Shown here: positions 53,325 to 63,281 of the stretch, in pieces
Position numbering within the stretch: position 1 is the first letter of the stretch
How the letters are laid out: each line of letters begins with the position of its first letter
Assembly (NCBI GenBank): GCA_019828595.1
Contig: JAHQRK010000033.1
Coordinates: 248,001 to 312,000 of the forward strand
DNA length: 64,000 nucleotides
Source of the DNA: Aphanomyces cochlioides
Lineage: Eukaryota > Oomycota > Saprolegniomycetes > Saprolegniales > Verrucalvaceae
Direction: 5' to 3'
Translations under genes and position numbers: made by a program
The notes under the pieces: generated by a model
Seen by the model: the letters and a program-made list of their open reading frames with translations, nothing else
Databases searched by the model: none
Told to the model about the DNA's origin: nothing

Positions 53325-56300
53325 TTAGAGTTGATCGTCCTCCAAATCGAGGGGATCAATTTCGTCGGCGTTCATGGAGTGGTGAGCTTTGCTGCAGAGC
53401 TCGTCGATGTGGTAATTGTTGGTGATGCTTTTGAGCATCGAGATGGCCGACAAGACGGGAGCCGGCAAAGTGAACTTCTCGAGATTGTCGCTGAAGTTTT
53501 CGATCAAAGCAAACAGCGACCAGTCCGTCAAGCAGTTGGTGTCAGGCAATCTTGTTGCTTCTTGGTTCAATAGAACAGTCAGTGCCTCCGAGTTTGTGTA
53601 GAGGTCTGGGGCCCGATTTGAGAGGAATAAGTCAATCGTAGCAAGTGCAAAGAGGATGCGCTTGATCTCTGGTATGTCCGTGGTCAATTCTTCCAAGATT
53701 TCTGACGGGTGAATCTTGTATTGAGCCATGAAGTTGACGTGATGTTTGTAGTTGTGAGGCTTGCCTTGAGCTTTTAACAAAGCCATCTTGCGCTCAATAG
53801 TCTTGGTTGCAACAAGTGACTGAAACAAACTGAGGTCTTCATCTTGTGCGTACATAGCATGTGCAACCAGCTGAGGATCATCTCGCAAAATGCGTTGACA
53901 TTCGGTGATACTGCCTTCGACTTTCTTATCTCGAATGATCTTCTTCGCCAATTTGAGGTGGGCTGCAGCAGACTTGTTAAGTCGTTGTTTCTTCGCTTTG
54001 CCTTTGGTCTTTTTCGGGCGTGGCGCACTTGAATCTTCCAATACAATTCGAGGCACTGCAAAGTCTTCAAACGAGAGTTCCACGTCGTCTTCTTCGAGGA
54101 TATGAAAACGGTTGGATGTCGGCAGGGGATCCAAACGTGGGGACGAAGGCAAAGTACGTTTTGGAGCTGGTCCAGACCGGTAGCCCGTTACCAATTGAAG
54201 GTCCAGCGAGTTCTTGGGCTGCTCACTTGGTGGAGCAAGAGCGGGCGATTCGTTGGTAGACATTTCCACATCTTCTTGTTGTTTGTCTTGTCCATTGTTG
54301 TTAGGGGGATCGCTGTCACCAGACATATCGACATCAGAGCCATGAGAAGGAGCTGTTGGCTGTGGTTGTTCATCTTGACGATCTCCAGATGCCTCAGTTG
54401 AGTCGGCCTTGCCTTCCGCATTTGTTCCAGGGTCTTGATCATGATCGTCTCCATCATGTTCAGGTTCTTTTTCTCCTGACGGAGGAGATTTTGCCGCTGC
54501 CTTGGCCGCTTTTGTCTTCGCTTTTTCAGCCTTGGCCTCTGCACGTCGTGAAACAATCGACGGAGGCAATGTCTTGTTCAGAGCAGCGATCTTGTGCTGA
54601 AACACGACGACAAAAGGCTGACCCGACGGATCCGTAATGGTGATTTCGCGTAGTGCGTCGCCGGATTTTGGCACCAACACTGCAGGAGGCGCAGACGACT
54701 TGAAAATGACTCTCAAATGCGGCGACTTGATGTTCTGACCAGCAGTAGGGTTGAATGCTGCTATCACTGACTTGGTCAATGCAGCCATTTTCTTGACAAT
54801 TGCCTTGGCCATCGAAGGGTGACTGACCTTGTTGAACGTAACGTAGTAGTTGTTGCCATAACGCGAGTACTTGGGAACCAGGAAGTCTTTGCCACCAAGT
54901 CGAAACGTTGTGCCTCCCATTTCCACGCACGTAGACAAGTTGTAACTTGAGATCACAATGGTCTGTGGGTTCTTCTTGTGGATCAAAATGTTCGGAAATT
55001 TGGAGCCCCATAACGAACCAGGATTTTCCTTGACAAATTGATCGCAGATGACTTTTTCGGACCAGTCCTTGTAGCCTTCGCCCAACTTGACTGTGAGCTC
55101 GTACACTTGGGACTGGGGGGTGAGCAAAATGTTTTCAATGAAGGCGTCCATGTCACCAGAGTCTTTGTAGAATGTGTCCGCCATGGCCTCGCATCGCGCA
55201 ATATCGTCATCGGCAACAGCATGAGCACCAGTGTTGCGGTGTTTTGCGCCTTTGGGAGCATTGCCTTGCTTGGAATCTTTCTTGGACGAAGCTGAATCCT
55301 TGCCGGGAGCCTTTTGCGTCCATGGATTGGCCTTTTCAGCGTTTTGTTGCTCTTGATCGCCTTGTATTTTGTCTGCCGCGGAAGGAGGGTCAACAGCGCC
55401 ATTTCCTTGAGCAACGGATTTGTCGACAATGTCTTGATTTGACTGTTCATTGTCTTTGTTTGTCGATTGTTCCTCTTGAATAACTTCTCCAGAAGTATCA
55501 CACGGCTTCGCTTGGCCGTTAATGTCGCCTGACCCATCAACCTCAGAGTGAATTTGAGTATTTCCCTCGTCGGTTAAGGCTTCGGTTTCAGTAGAATCCT
55601 TCCCCTCGGCGTCTCCAGAGACCATATCCACGTCCTCTTGAGATTTTTCTTCTTCCTCTCCCGTTCTAGGAGGCTCAGCACAGGGGGCGACGCGGTTGGT
55701 GGCTGCTGGCTCAGTCCCATTGGTCACGAGAAAGGCCGGGGCCAGACCCCCAGTGACAGGGGTAGAAGGGGAATCCATGCCATCCCCGCAGCACGGTGAC
55801 TGGGGTACACCATTGCTCCGGCGAGAACCCAAATCGGGATACCGCCCCCGCCCCTCCGAAGAGGCCCCTGGGGGGAAGTAGACAGAACCGCAGGGTGTGC
55901 CCATAGGGGGGGCCCTCGTAGCCTCTAGGGCTGGCATGGACCCCGTTTTCTCGCCGCCTTCACTGGGGATCGACTCCAATTGGAGTCAAGGGAAGCAGCC
56001 ACCACAGGCACAAGGCCCCAGTGGTTCGCCCTCCTGAGTGAGGGCTTCGCTAGACAAGTTAACGACAGTGGTCTGGGGGTCAACCACTGACCCACTGAGG
56101 TTGACCCCCCCTGGAACTCCGGCGAGTGGAGCACCAGGTGAAGCGCTGGTGGAGCGAGACGCAGATTGGTCTCCAGAGACGCTGTTGGGGTCGAACTCGA
56201 CCTCCACTTCGGCCCTAGGGTTAGGTGTAGAGACATTACTCACACCACTTCCGCCATCCTGATTGGACGACGAAAGTGGGTGAGGTGATACAATACCTGG

Positions 56301-56363
56301 AATGATGGTGACTCCGTGAGTGTTGGTCTCACGGAGCTCGGAACAGCTGTTGGCGTTGGACAT
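53325..56363 (-). pseudogene. ORF1 of copy N, one nonsense codon
   Basis: This is full-length ORF1 with the seven-base run intact. A single G-to-T change (coding strand) turns a GGA codon into TGA at 55986-55988, about codon 126. Upstream 126 codons and downstream 884 codons are otherwise open to the normal stop at 53325. The substitution is private to N among the copies seen. Confidence 0.87.
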
Positions 56364-56424
56364 TTTGAGCGCGGCGGCACTTGATAACTTCTTGACTTGA
56401 GGGGTACGAGGCAAATTCGGAAGT

Positions 56425-57263
56425 GGATCTCAATCTTGGTGACCAAGTTATCACGATTGTTTGAGATTGTTTCTGAAGAGGATGCTCCCGTGTTCCACTT
56501 GCCGACGCCAAGCTCTGAATGGATGGAATGGCACTGGATGATACACCCTGACTCGAGTCCGATCTTGTTGGCGCTTGCGACTTCGAAATCGGCTAAGATC
56601 AGAGCTTCTCCAGCTGTCAGCTCGTCCATCCTTCCTACCAAGCATCTCAACCTGCCATCCAACTTTTACGAAGACCCCAAGCGCCTTACCCAACTTGCCG
56701 CCTTCCTCCAACCCGACCACATTCTCCCTCGATATGGAGAGTTCATTTTCAAGACCCTTCTCCGCGCCAACGCCATGCAATATCTGTTTCAGTACCAAGA
56801 CCCCAAGCCGACGTGTGTCTTCTGTCGTGTCAATGAGACGTACGAGCATTTCCTGTTCTCTTGTGGATATGGTCAATCTGTTTGGTATTTCTTCAAGGCG
56901 ATCCAGCGACTGCTCGAGTGTTCCTTTCCGTCCACGTGTCTGGAAATGTTCTACGAGACGCCCAAGCCGTCCGATGGATACTACATCCGTGGCTATCTGA
57001 AGATCTGGCCGATTGTCCGAGCCTGCGTGTATTATCAAATATGGCTCCAACGTGCCGATCGCACCTTTCGACCCGACCTCACAGCGAAGAGTCCGATGGA
57101 AGTTGCCATTCATGCTGCCTCTTTGATCAAGCTACATCTACAACAGCTCCTGGTTGATCTCCCTCTCAAGAAGGGATACACCAAGGTATTCAATGTGCTC
57201 AAGCATCTATCTTCGGACCCCTGGTTACGTCAACACATCATTCCTGACAGCGTCGTTTCATGA
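56425..57263 (+). pseudogene. ORF2 C-terminal piece of fragment O
   Basis: ORF2 codons of about 1073-1351 are open and include the complete zinc motif. There is no start of its own; the frame can be traced back to 56397 only through the antisense 5' end of N. Without RT it has no expected catalytic activity. Confidence 0.84.
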
Positions 57264-57409
57264 GTGAGCATGACGGCTCACCACTTCATCTCCTGTTCAA
57301 TGACCACTTTGCCATATTCTGTTTTCCAAGTTCTATTTATACAGTACGAGGCAAATTAGTAAGTCATTAGGGCCTTTGCTCAAAAATAAGGTTAATACAA
57401 CTCATTTAA
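57264..57409 (+). other. 3' UTR of fragment O
   Basis: This 146-nt UTR is near-identical to that of C, with a GTGAGC/GCTCAC stem and six-base loop. The end CTCATTTAA without a following CC helps place the true element terminus. Confidence 0.78.
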
Positions 57410-57410
57410 T

Positions 57411-57983
57411 CAACGCATTTTGCGAGATGACCCTCAGCTCGTTGCACATGCTATGTACGCACAAGATGAAGACCTCAGTTTGTTTCAGACACTTGTTGCA
57501 ACCAAGACTATTGAGCGCAAGATGGCTTTGTTAAAAGCTCAAGGCAAGCCTCACAACTACAAACATCACGTCAACTTCATGGCTCAATACAAGATTCACC
57601 CGTCAGAAATCTTGGAAGAATTGACCACGGACATACCAGAGATCAAGCGCATCCTCTTTGCACTTGCTACGATTGACTTATTCCTCTCAAATCGGGCCCC
57701 AGACCTCTACACAAACTCGGAGGCACTGACTGTTCTATTGAACCAAGAAGCAACAAGATTGCCTGACACCAACTGCTTGACGGACTGGTCGCTGTTTGCT
57801 TTGATCGAAAACTTCAGCGACAATCTCGAGAAGTTCACTTTGCCGGCTCCCGTCTTGTCGGCCATCTCGATGCTCAAAAGCATCACCAACAATTACCACA
57901 TCGACGAGCTCTGCAGCAAAGCTCACCACTCCATGAACGCCGACGAAATTGATCCCCTCGATTTGGAGGACGATCAACTCTAA
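57411..57983 (+). pseudogene. ORF1 C-terminal piece of fragment P
   Basis: ORF1 codons 823-1012 are open to the TAA and start at the junction with O. FQTLVATK replaces FQSLVATK. Only the C-terminal helical region and acidic tail are encoded. Confidence 0.83.
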
Positions 57984-58061
57984 GGCTTCTATCTCGTGCT
58001 TCAATCCATTTCAACCTCCCCTCTGACCCCTCCATTCTACTCATTTTCATCTGTACTCGTG

Positions 58062-60103
58062 ATGAGTGACAACAATCAGTTGGAACTTCTCCGATGTCCC
58101 AACTGAACTCGTGGACTGGGACCCACAAATCATCTCCCTCAACACCAATGGCTTCTCCAACAGTCATCGGTACATCCTCGACAAACTATCAAGTGTTCAC
58201 GACGTTTCCTTTATCCAAGAAACCCGTTTCCGCACGCCAAGTCTCCACGACCGTGTTGCGTTCCATTGGCAACGCATCACAAACCACGAAGGCTCTTTGT
58301 TCTTTGAAGAGCCTATTTACCCTGAAGTATCCACGTCGCCAGCCACTGGAGGTCTGGCTACGTTGATACATCCTCACTCTCCTTTGAAGAACGCCACTCA
58401 AGTCCCTCATGACAACCCAGTGCTTCGTGGTCGTTATCTACAAGTGCGATGTACTCTGGGTCCACTGACAGTCGTTCTCCACAATATCTATGCGCCGGCA
58501 GCCTTCCAAGAACGAGCAAGTTACTTCGAAGAATTGCCACGCGACTTTCCTCCACATGCGCTCCACATTGTTGGAGGAGATTTCAACTGCACTCTCAACA
58601 AAGATTTGGATTCGTTGAGACCCAGTACCTCCACCATGGCCGGCACCCTTCAACTGGAACAATGGATGCACAGTTTGTCTGGTGGATCTGTTTCGCCGTC
58701 AAAACCCCGTGGCAAGAACCTTCACAAGTCCCACACTCACCAACCGACTCGACTACATCTTTTGTTCGTCCACCTTGGCGGGTCTTCGTCATTGGAAGGC
58801 GACGCACATGCCACACGTTCCACAGGCTGACCACGTGGCTTGTCGTATCATCACAAAGCGTCAAACATTGCGCCATGGCTCTGGATCATGGAAAGCTCCA
58901 ACTTGGCTACTTCGTCTACCACGAGCGGCCGAGATTGTTCATGGATGTCTGGATCGATTTTTGGACAAGTCTCCAACATTCCACAATATCTCCAAGGCCT
59001 ACGACATGCTGGTCAATGATATCCGCTCCCAACTCAAAGAATTCCATTCTCAACGATTGGAGAAACAACGTCTGCCGTTGAAGAAGTTAGCTGTCGAGAT
59101 CGCTTCGCTTTTGCAAGTCCCCAACATGCGTCAAGATTCAGTGCTGGTGGATCGAGTGCGAGACCTTCAAAAGCAAATTCACGAGCTGCAAGATCGAGAC
59201 AAGCAGTTTCGTCAAGACCAGGCGTTCCAACTTCACTTGTACAAAGCAGAGCGCTCGTCCAAGTTCCACTTCATGTCCCCTGTCCCTACCCCCTTGAAGA
59301 AGACAGTCTTCAAAGAGTTGGTGGATGTCAATGGAAATGTTGTCTCCAATCAACAAGGCATGTCTGACGTCCTGGTCGACTACTACAAGGACTTGTTTGC
59401 AGCTCCCGAGGTGCAGCGATCTGGAGACGAAGTGTCGTCATTTCTGACCCCATTGACTCGACACAAGCAACTGCCAGAGCAAGCCCAGAAAGAGCTGTCG
59501 GCTCCCTTGCGCGCCAACGAGTTCTATCATGCTATTCGACACAGCAGTTCGAACTCAGCGCCAGGTCCCAACGCTCTGCCATTCGAAGTCCTCAAACTTG
59601 CACCTCACAAGTGGTCGTTGGTATTGGAGCTGCTATTCACACACCAGCTTTATTCTCACCCTCGCTTGACTCCCATGCAACTTGTCAGTACGCTGGTGTT
59701 GCTGCACAAGAAAGGCCCCAAGTCACAAGCCAAGAACTATCGGCCCATTAGCCTACTCAACACGGATGTGAAAATCCTGACGAGTATTCTGGCTTATCGA
59801 CTCCAGCGCCACATTCGACACATCATCCACCCGGACCAGCAAGGCTTTATCCGTCGAAGCAATATCCAAACCAATATTGCACGACTGGATGACATGCTGC
59901 ACCACATCAAACTACACAGTCCGTCCTCGATGGTGGCACTGCTTGACTTTGAGAAAGCTTTTGATCGCGTGGACCACGCGTACTTGCTCCGCGTCCTCCG
60001 TCACTATGGCTTTCCCGAAACCTTTGTTGACATGGTTCGCGTACTGTACTCGGGCCGCAAGTCTCGCATCTTGGTGAACGGCTTCTTGTCCAAGCCAGTT
60101 CAC
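58062..60103 (+). pseudogene. ORF2 5' part of fragment P, start and APE broken
   Basis: A 10-base insertion (AATCAGTTGG region, 58075-58085) puts the ATG at 58062 out of frame, so the start codon leads to a stop after 14 codons. The true ORF2 frame has a TGA just upstream (58063-58065) and no AUG until late in APE. A two-base deletion near 58680 adds a second frameshift. Linker and RT up to motif A follow in an open frame (58682 on) until Q interrupts. Confidence 0.84.
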
Positions 60104-60164
60104 ACTTCCGAATGTGCCTCGTACCCCTCAAGTCAAGAAGTTATCAAGTGCCGCCGCGCTCAAA

Positions 60165-63100
60165 ATGTCCAACGCCAACAGCTGTTCCGAGCTCCGTGAG
60201 ACCAACACTCACGGAGTCACCATCATTCCAGGTATTGTATCACCTCACCCACTTTCGTCGTCCAATCAGGATGGCGGAAGTGGTGTGAGTAATGTCTCTA
60301 CACCTAACCCTAGGGCCGAAGTGGAGGTCGAGTTCGACCCCAACAGCGTCTCTGGAGACCAATCTGCGTCTCGCTCCACCAGCGCTTCACCTGATGCTCC
60401 ACTCGCCGGAGTTCCAGGGGGGGTCAACCTCAGTGGGTCAGTGGTTGACCCCCAGACCACTGTCGTTAACTTGTCTAGCGAAGCCCTCACTCAGGAGGGC
60501 GAACCACTGGGGCCTTGTGCCTGTGGTGGCTGCTTCCCTGGACTCCAATTGGAGTCGATCCCCAGTGAAGGCGGCGAGAAAACGGGGTCCATGCCAGCCC
60601 TAGAGGCTACGAGGGCCCCCCCTATGGGCACACCCTGCGGTTCTGTCTACTTCCCCCCAGGGGCCTCTTCGGAGGGGCGGGGGCGGTATCCCGATTTGGG
60701 TTCTCGCCGGAGCAATGGTGTACCCCAGTCACCGTGCTGCGGGGATGGCATGGATTCCCCTTCTACCCCTGTCACTGGGGGTCTGGCCCCGGCCTTTCTC
60801 GTGACCAATGGGACTGAGCCAGCAGCCACCAACCGCGTCGCCCCCTGTGCTGAGCCTCCTAGAACGGGAGAGGAAGAAGAAAAATCTCAAGAGGACGTGG
60901 ATATGGTCTCTGGAGACGCCGAGGGGAAGGATTCTACTGAAACCGAAGCCTTAACCGACGAGGGAAATACTCAAATTCACTCTGAGGTTGATGGGTCAGG
61001 CGACATTAACGGCCAAGCGAAGCCGTGTGATACTTCTGGAGAAGTTATTCAAGAGGAACAATCGACAAACAAAGACAATGAACAGTCAAATCAAGACATT
61101 GTCGACAAATCCGTTGCTCAAGGAAATGGCGCTGTTGACCCTCCTTCCGCGGCAGACAAAATACAAGGCGATCAAGAGCAACAAAACGCTGAAAAGGCCA
61201 ATCCATGGACGCAAAAGGCTCCCGGCAAGGATTCAGCTTCGTCCAAGAAAGATTCCAAGCAAGGCAATGCTCCCAAAGGCGCAAAACACCGCAACACTGG
61301 TGCTCATGCTGTTGCCGATGACGATATTGCGCGATGCGAGGCCATGGCGGACACATTCTACAAAGACTCTGGTGACATGGACGCCTTCATTGAAAACATT
61401 TTGCTCACCCCCCAGTCCCAAGTGAACGAGCTCACAGTCAAGTTGGGCGAAGCCTACAAGGACTGGTCCGAAAAAGTCATCTGCGATCAATTTGTCAAGG
61501 AAAATCCTGGTTCGTTATGGGGCTCCAAATTTCCGAACATTTTGATCCACAAGAAGAACCCACAGACCATTGTGATCTCAAGTTACAACTTGTCTACGTG
61601 CGTGGAAATGGGAGGCACAACGTTTCGACTTGGTGGCAAAGACTTCCTGGTTCCCAAGTACTCGCGTTATGGCAACAACTACTACGTTACGTTCAACAAG
61701 GTCAGTCACCCTTCGATGGCCAAGGCAATTGTCAAGAAAATGGCTGCATTGACCAAGTCAGTGATAGCAGCATTCAACCCTACTGCTGGTCAGAACATCA
61801 AGTCGCCGCATTTGAGAGTCATTTTCAAGTCGTCTGCGCCTCCTGCAGTGTTGGTGCCAAAATCCGGCGACGCACTACGCGAAATCACCATTACGGATCC
61901 GTCGGGTCAGCCTTTTGTCGTCGTGTTTCAGCACAAGATCGCTGCTCTGAACAAGACATTGCCTCCGTCGATTGTTTCACGACGTGCAGAGGCCAAGGCT
62001 GAAAAAGCGAAGACAAAAGCGGCCAAGGCAGCGGCAAAATCTCCTCCGTCAGGAGAAAAAGAACCTGAACATGATGGAGACGATCATGATCAAGACCCTG
62101 GAACAAATGCGGAAGGCAAGGCCGACTCAACTGAGGCATCTGGAGATCGTCAAGATGAACAACCACAGCCAACAGCTCCTTCTCATGGCTCTGATGTCGA
62201 TATGTCTGGTGACAGCGATCCCCCTAACAACAATGGACAAGACAAACAACAAGAAGATGTGGAAATGTCTACCAACGAATCGCCCGCTCTTGCTCCACCA
62301 AGTGAGCAGCCCAAGAACTCGCTGGACCTTCAATTGGTAACGGGCTACCGGTCTGGACCAGCTCCAAAACGTACTTTGCCTTCGTCCCCACGTTTGGATC
62401 CCCTGCCGACATCCAACCGTTTTCATATCCTCGAAGAAGACGACGTGGAACTCTCGTTTGAAGACTTTGCAGTGCCTCGAATTGTATTGGAAGATTCAAG
62501 TGCGCCACGCCCGAAAAAGACCAAAGGCAAAGCGAAGAAACAACGACTTAACAAGTCTGCTGCTGCCCACCTCGAATTGGCGAAGAAGATCATTCGAGAT
62601 AAGAAAGTCGAAGGCAGTATCACCGAATGTCAACGCATTTTGCGAGATGATCCTCAGCTCGTTGTACATGCTATGTACGCACAAGATGAAGACCTCAGTT
62701 TGTTTCAGTCACTTGTTGCAACCAAGACTATTGAGCGCAAGATGGCTTTGTTAAAAGCTCAAGGCAAGCCTCACAACTACAAACATCACGTCAACTTCAT
62801 GGCTCAATACAAGATTCACCCGTCAGAAATCTTGGAAGAATTGACCACGGACATACCAGAGATCAAGCGCATCCTCTTTGCACTTGCTACGATTGACTTA
62901 TTCCTCTCAAATCGGGCCCCAGACCTCTACACAAACTCGGAGGCACTGACTGTTCTATTGAACCAAGAAGCAACAAGATTGCCTGACACCAACTGCTTGA
63001 CGGACTGGTCGCTGTTTGCTTTGATCGAAAACTTCAGCGACAATCTCGAGAAGTTCACTTTGCCGGCTCCCGTCTTGTCGGCCATCTCGATGCTCAAAAG

Positions 63101-63203
63101 CATCACCAACAATTACCACATCGACGAGCTCTGCAGCAAAGCTCACCACTCCATGAACGCCGACGAAATTGATCCCCTCGATTTGGAGGACGATCAACTC
63201 TAA
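60165..63203 (+). CDS. ORF1 protein, intact (copy Q)
   Basis: The 1012-codon frame is open from ATG to TAA with a seven-base G run. Distinguishing residues include SPDAPLAG, CDTSGEV, NKDNEQ, PPSAADK, HAVADDD, SQVNELT, KAKTKAAK and QLVVHAM. Several of these (CDTSGEV, NKDNEQ, HAVADDD) also occur in F, H and N, and PPSAADK and KAKTKAAK also occur in N, so Q's ORF1 belongs with that group rather than with K and M. Confidence 0.89.
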   Translation: MSNANSCSELRETNTHGVTIIPGIVSPHPLSSSNQDGGSGVSNVSTPNPRAEVEVEFDPNSVSGDQSASRSTSASPDAPLAGVPGGVNLSGSVVDPQTTVVNLSSEALTQEGEPLGPCACGGCFPGLQLESIPSEGGEKTGSMPALEATRAPPMGTPCGSVYFPPGASSEGRGRYPDLGSRRSNGVPQSPCCGDGMDSPSTPVTGGLAPAFLVTNGTEPAATNRVAPCAEPPRTGEEEEKSQEDVDMVSGDAEGKDSTETEALTDEGNTQIHSEVDGSGDINGQAKPCDTSGEVIQEEQSTNKDNEQSNQDIVDKSVAQGNGAVDPPSAADKIQGDQEQQNAEKANPWTQKAPGKDSASSKKDSKQGNAPKGAKHRNTGAHAVADDDIARCEAMADTFYKDSGDMDAFIENILLTPQSQVNELTVKLGEAYKDWSEKVICDQFVKENPGSLWGSKFPNILIHKKNPQTIVISSYNLSTCVEMGGTTFRLGGKDFLVPKYSRYGNNYYVTFNKVSHPSMAKAIVKKMAALTKSVIAAFNPTAGQNIKSPHLRVIFKSSAPPAVLVPKSGDALREITITDPSGQPFVVVFQHKIAALNKTLPPSIVSRRAEAKAEKAKTKAAKAAAKSPPSGEKEPEHDGDDHDQDPGTNAEGKADSTEASGDRQDEQPQPTAPSHGSDVDMSGDSDPPNNNGQDKQQEDVEMSTNESPALAPPSEQPKNSLDLQLVTGYRSGPAPKRTLPSSPRLDPLPTSNRFHILEEDDVELSFEDFAVPRIVLEDSSAPRPKKTKGKAKKQRLNKSAAAHLELAKKIIRDKKVEGSITECQRILRDDPQLVVHAMYAQDEDLSLFQSLVATKTIERKMALLKAQGKPHNYKHHVNFMAQYKIHPSEILEELTTDIPEIKRILFALATIDLFLSNRAPDLYTNSEALTVLLNQEATRLPDTNCLTDWSLFALIENFSDNLEKFTLPAPVLSAISMLKSITNNYHIDELCSKAHHSMNADEIDPLDLEDDQL

Positions 63204-63281
63204 GGCTTCTATCTCGTGCTTCAATCCATTTCAACCTCCCCTCTGACCCCTCCATTCTACTCATTTTCATCTGTACTCGTG

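Larger units (their letters stand above)
49051..56424 (-). mobile_element. LINE copy N, full length, minus strand
   Basis: This complete element has its 5' end (ACTTCCG) at 56424 and its 3' end at 49051. Flanks are the ORF2 start of M on the left and ORF2 codon 1073 (fragment O) on the right, so again no matching duplication. It shares a two-base deletion near 52639 and the TTATTCTCACC variant with P, and the 3' hairpin class and IIPNSVVS with A. Confidence 0.93.
56425..57409 (+). mobile_element. LINE fragment O, 3' part
   Basis: The fragment starts at ORF2 codon 1073 against the 5' end of N and runs to the 3' end. Its 3' joint is the only one without CC: CTCATTTAA is followed directly by TCAACGCATT of P. 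WYFFKAIQ near the zinc motif and the C-type hairpin ally it with copy C. Confidence 0.88.
57410..60103 (+). mobile_element. LINE fragment P, internal
   Basis: This sense piece runs from ORF1 codon 823 through the spacer into ORF2 around codon 675 (SKPVH), where copy Q begins. It shares the spacer variant ATCTCGTGC and the 10-base insertion at the ORF2 start with Q. It shares the two-base deletion near 58680 and TTATTCTCACC with N. It is therefore a mosaic or an intermediate of these two. Confidence 0.89.
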
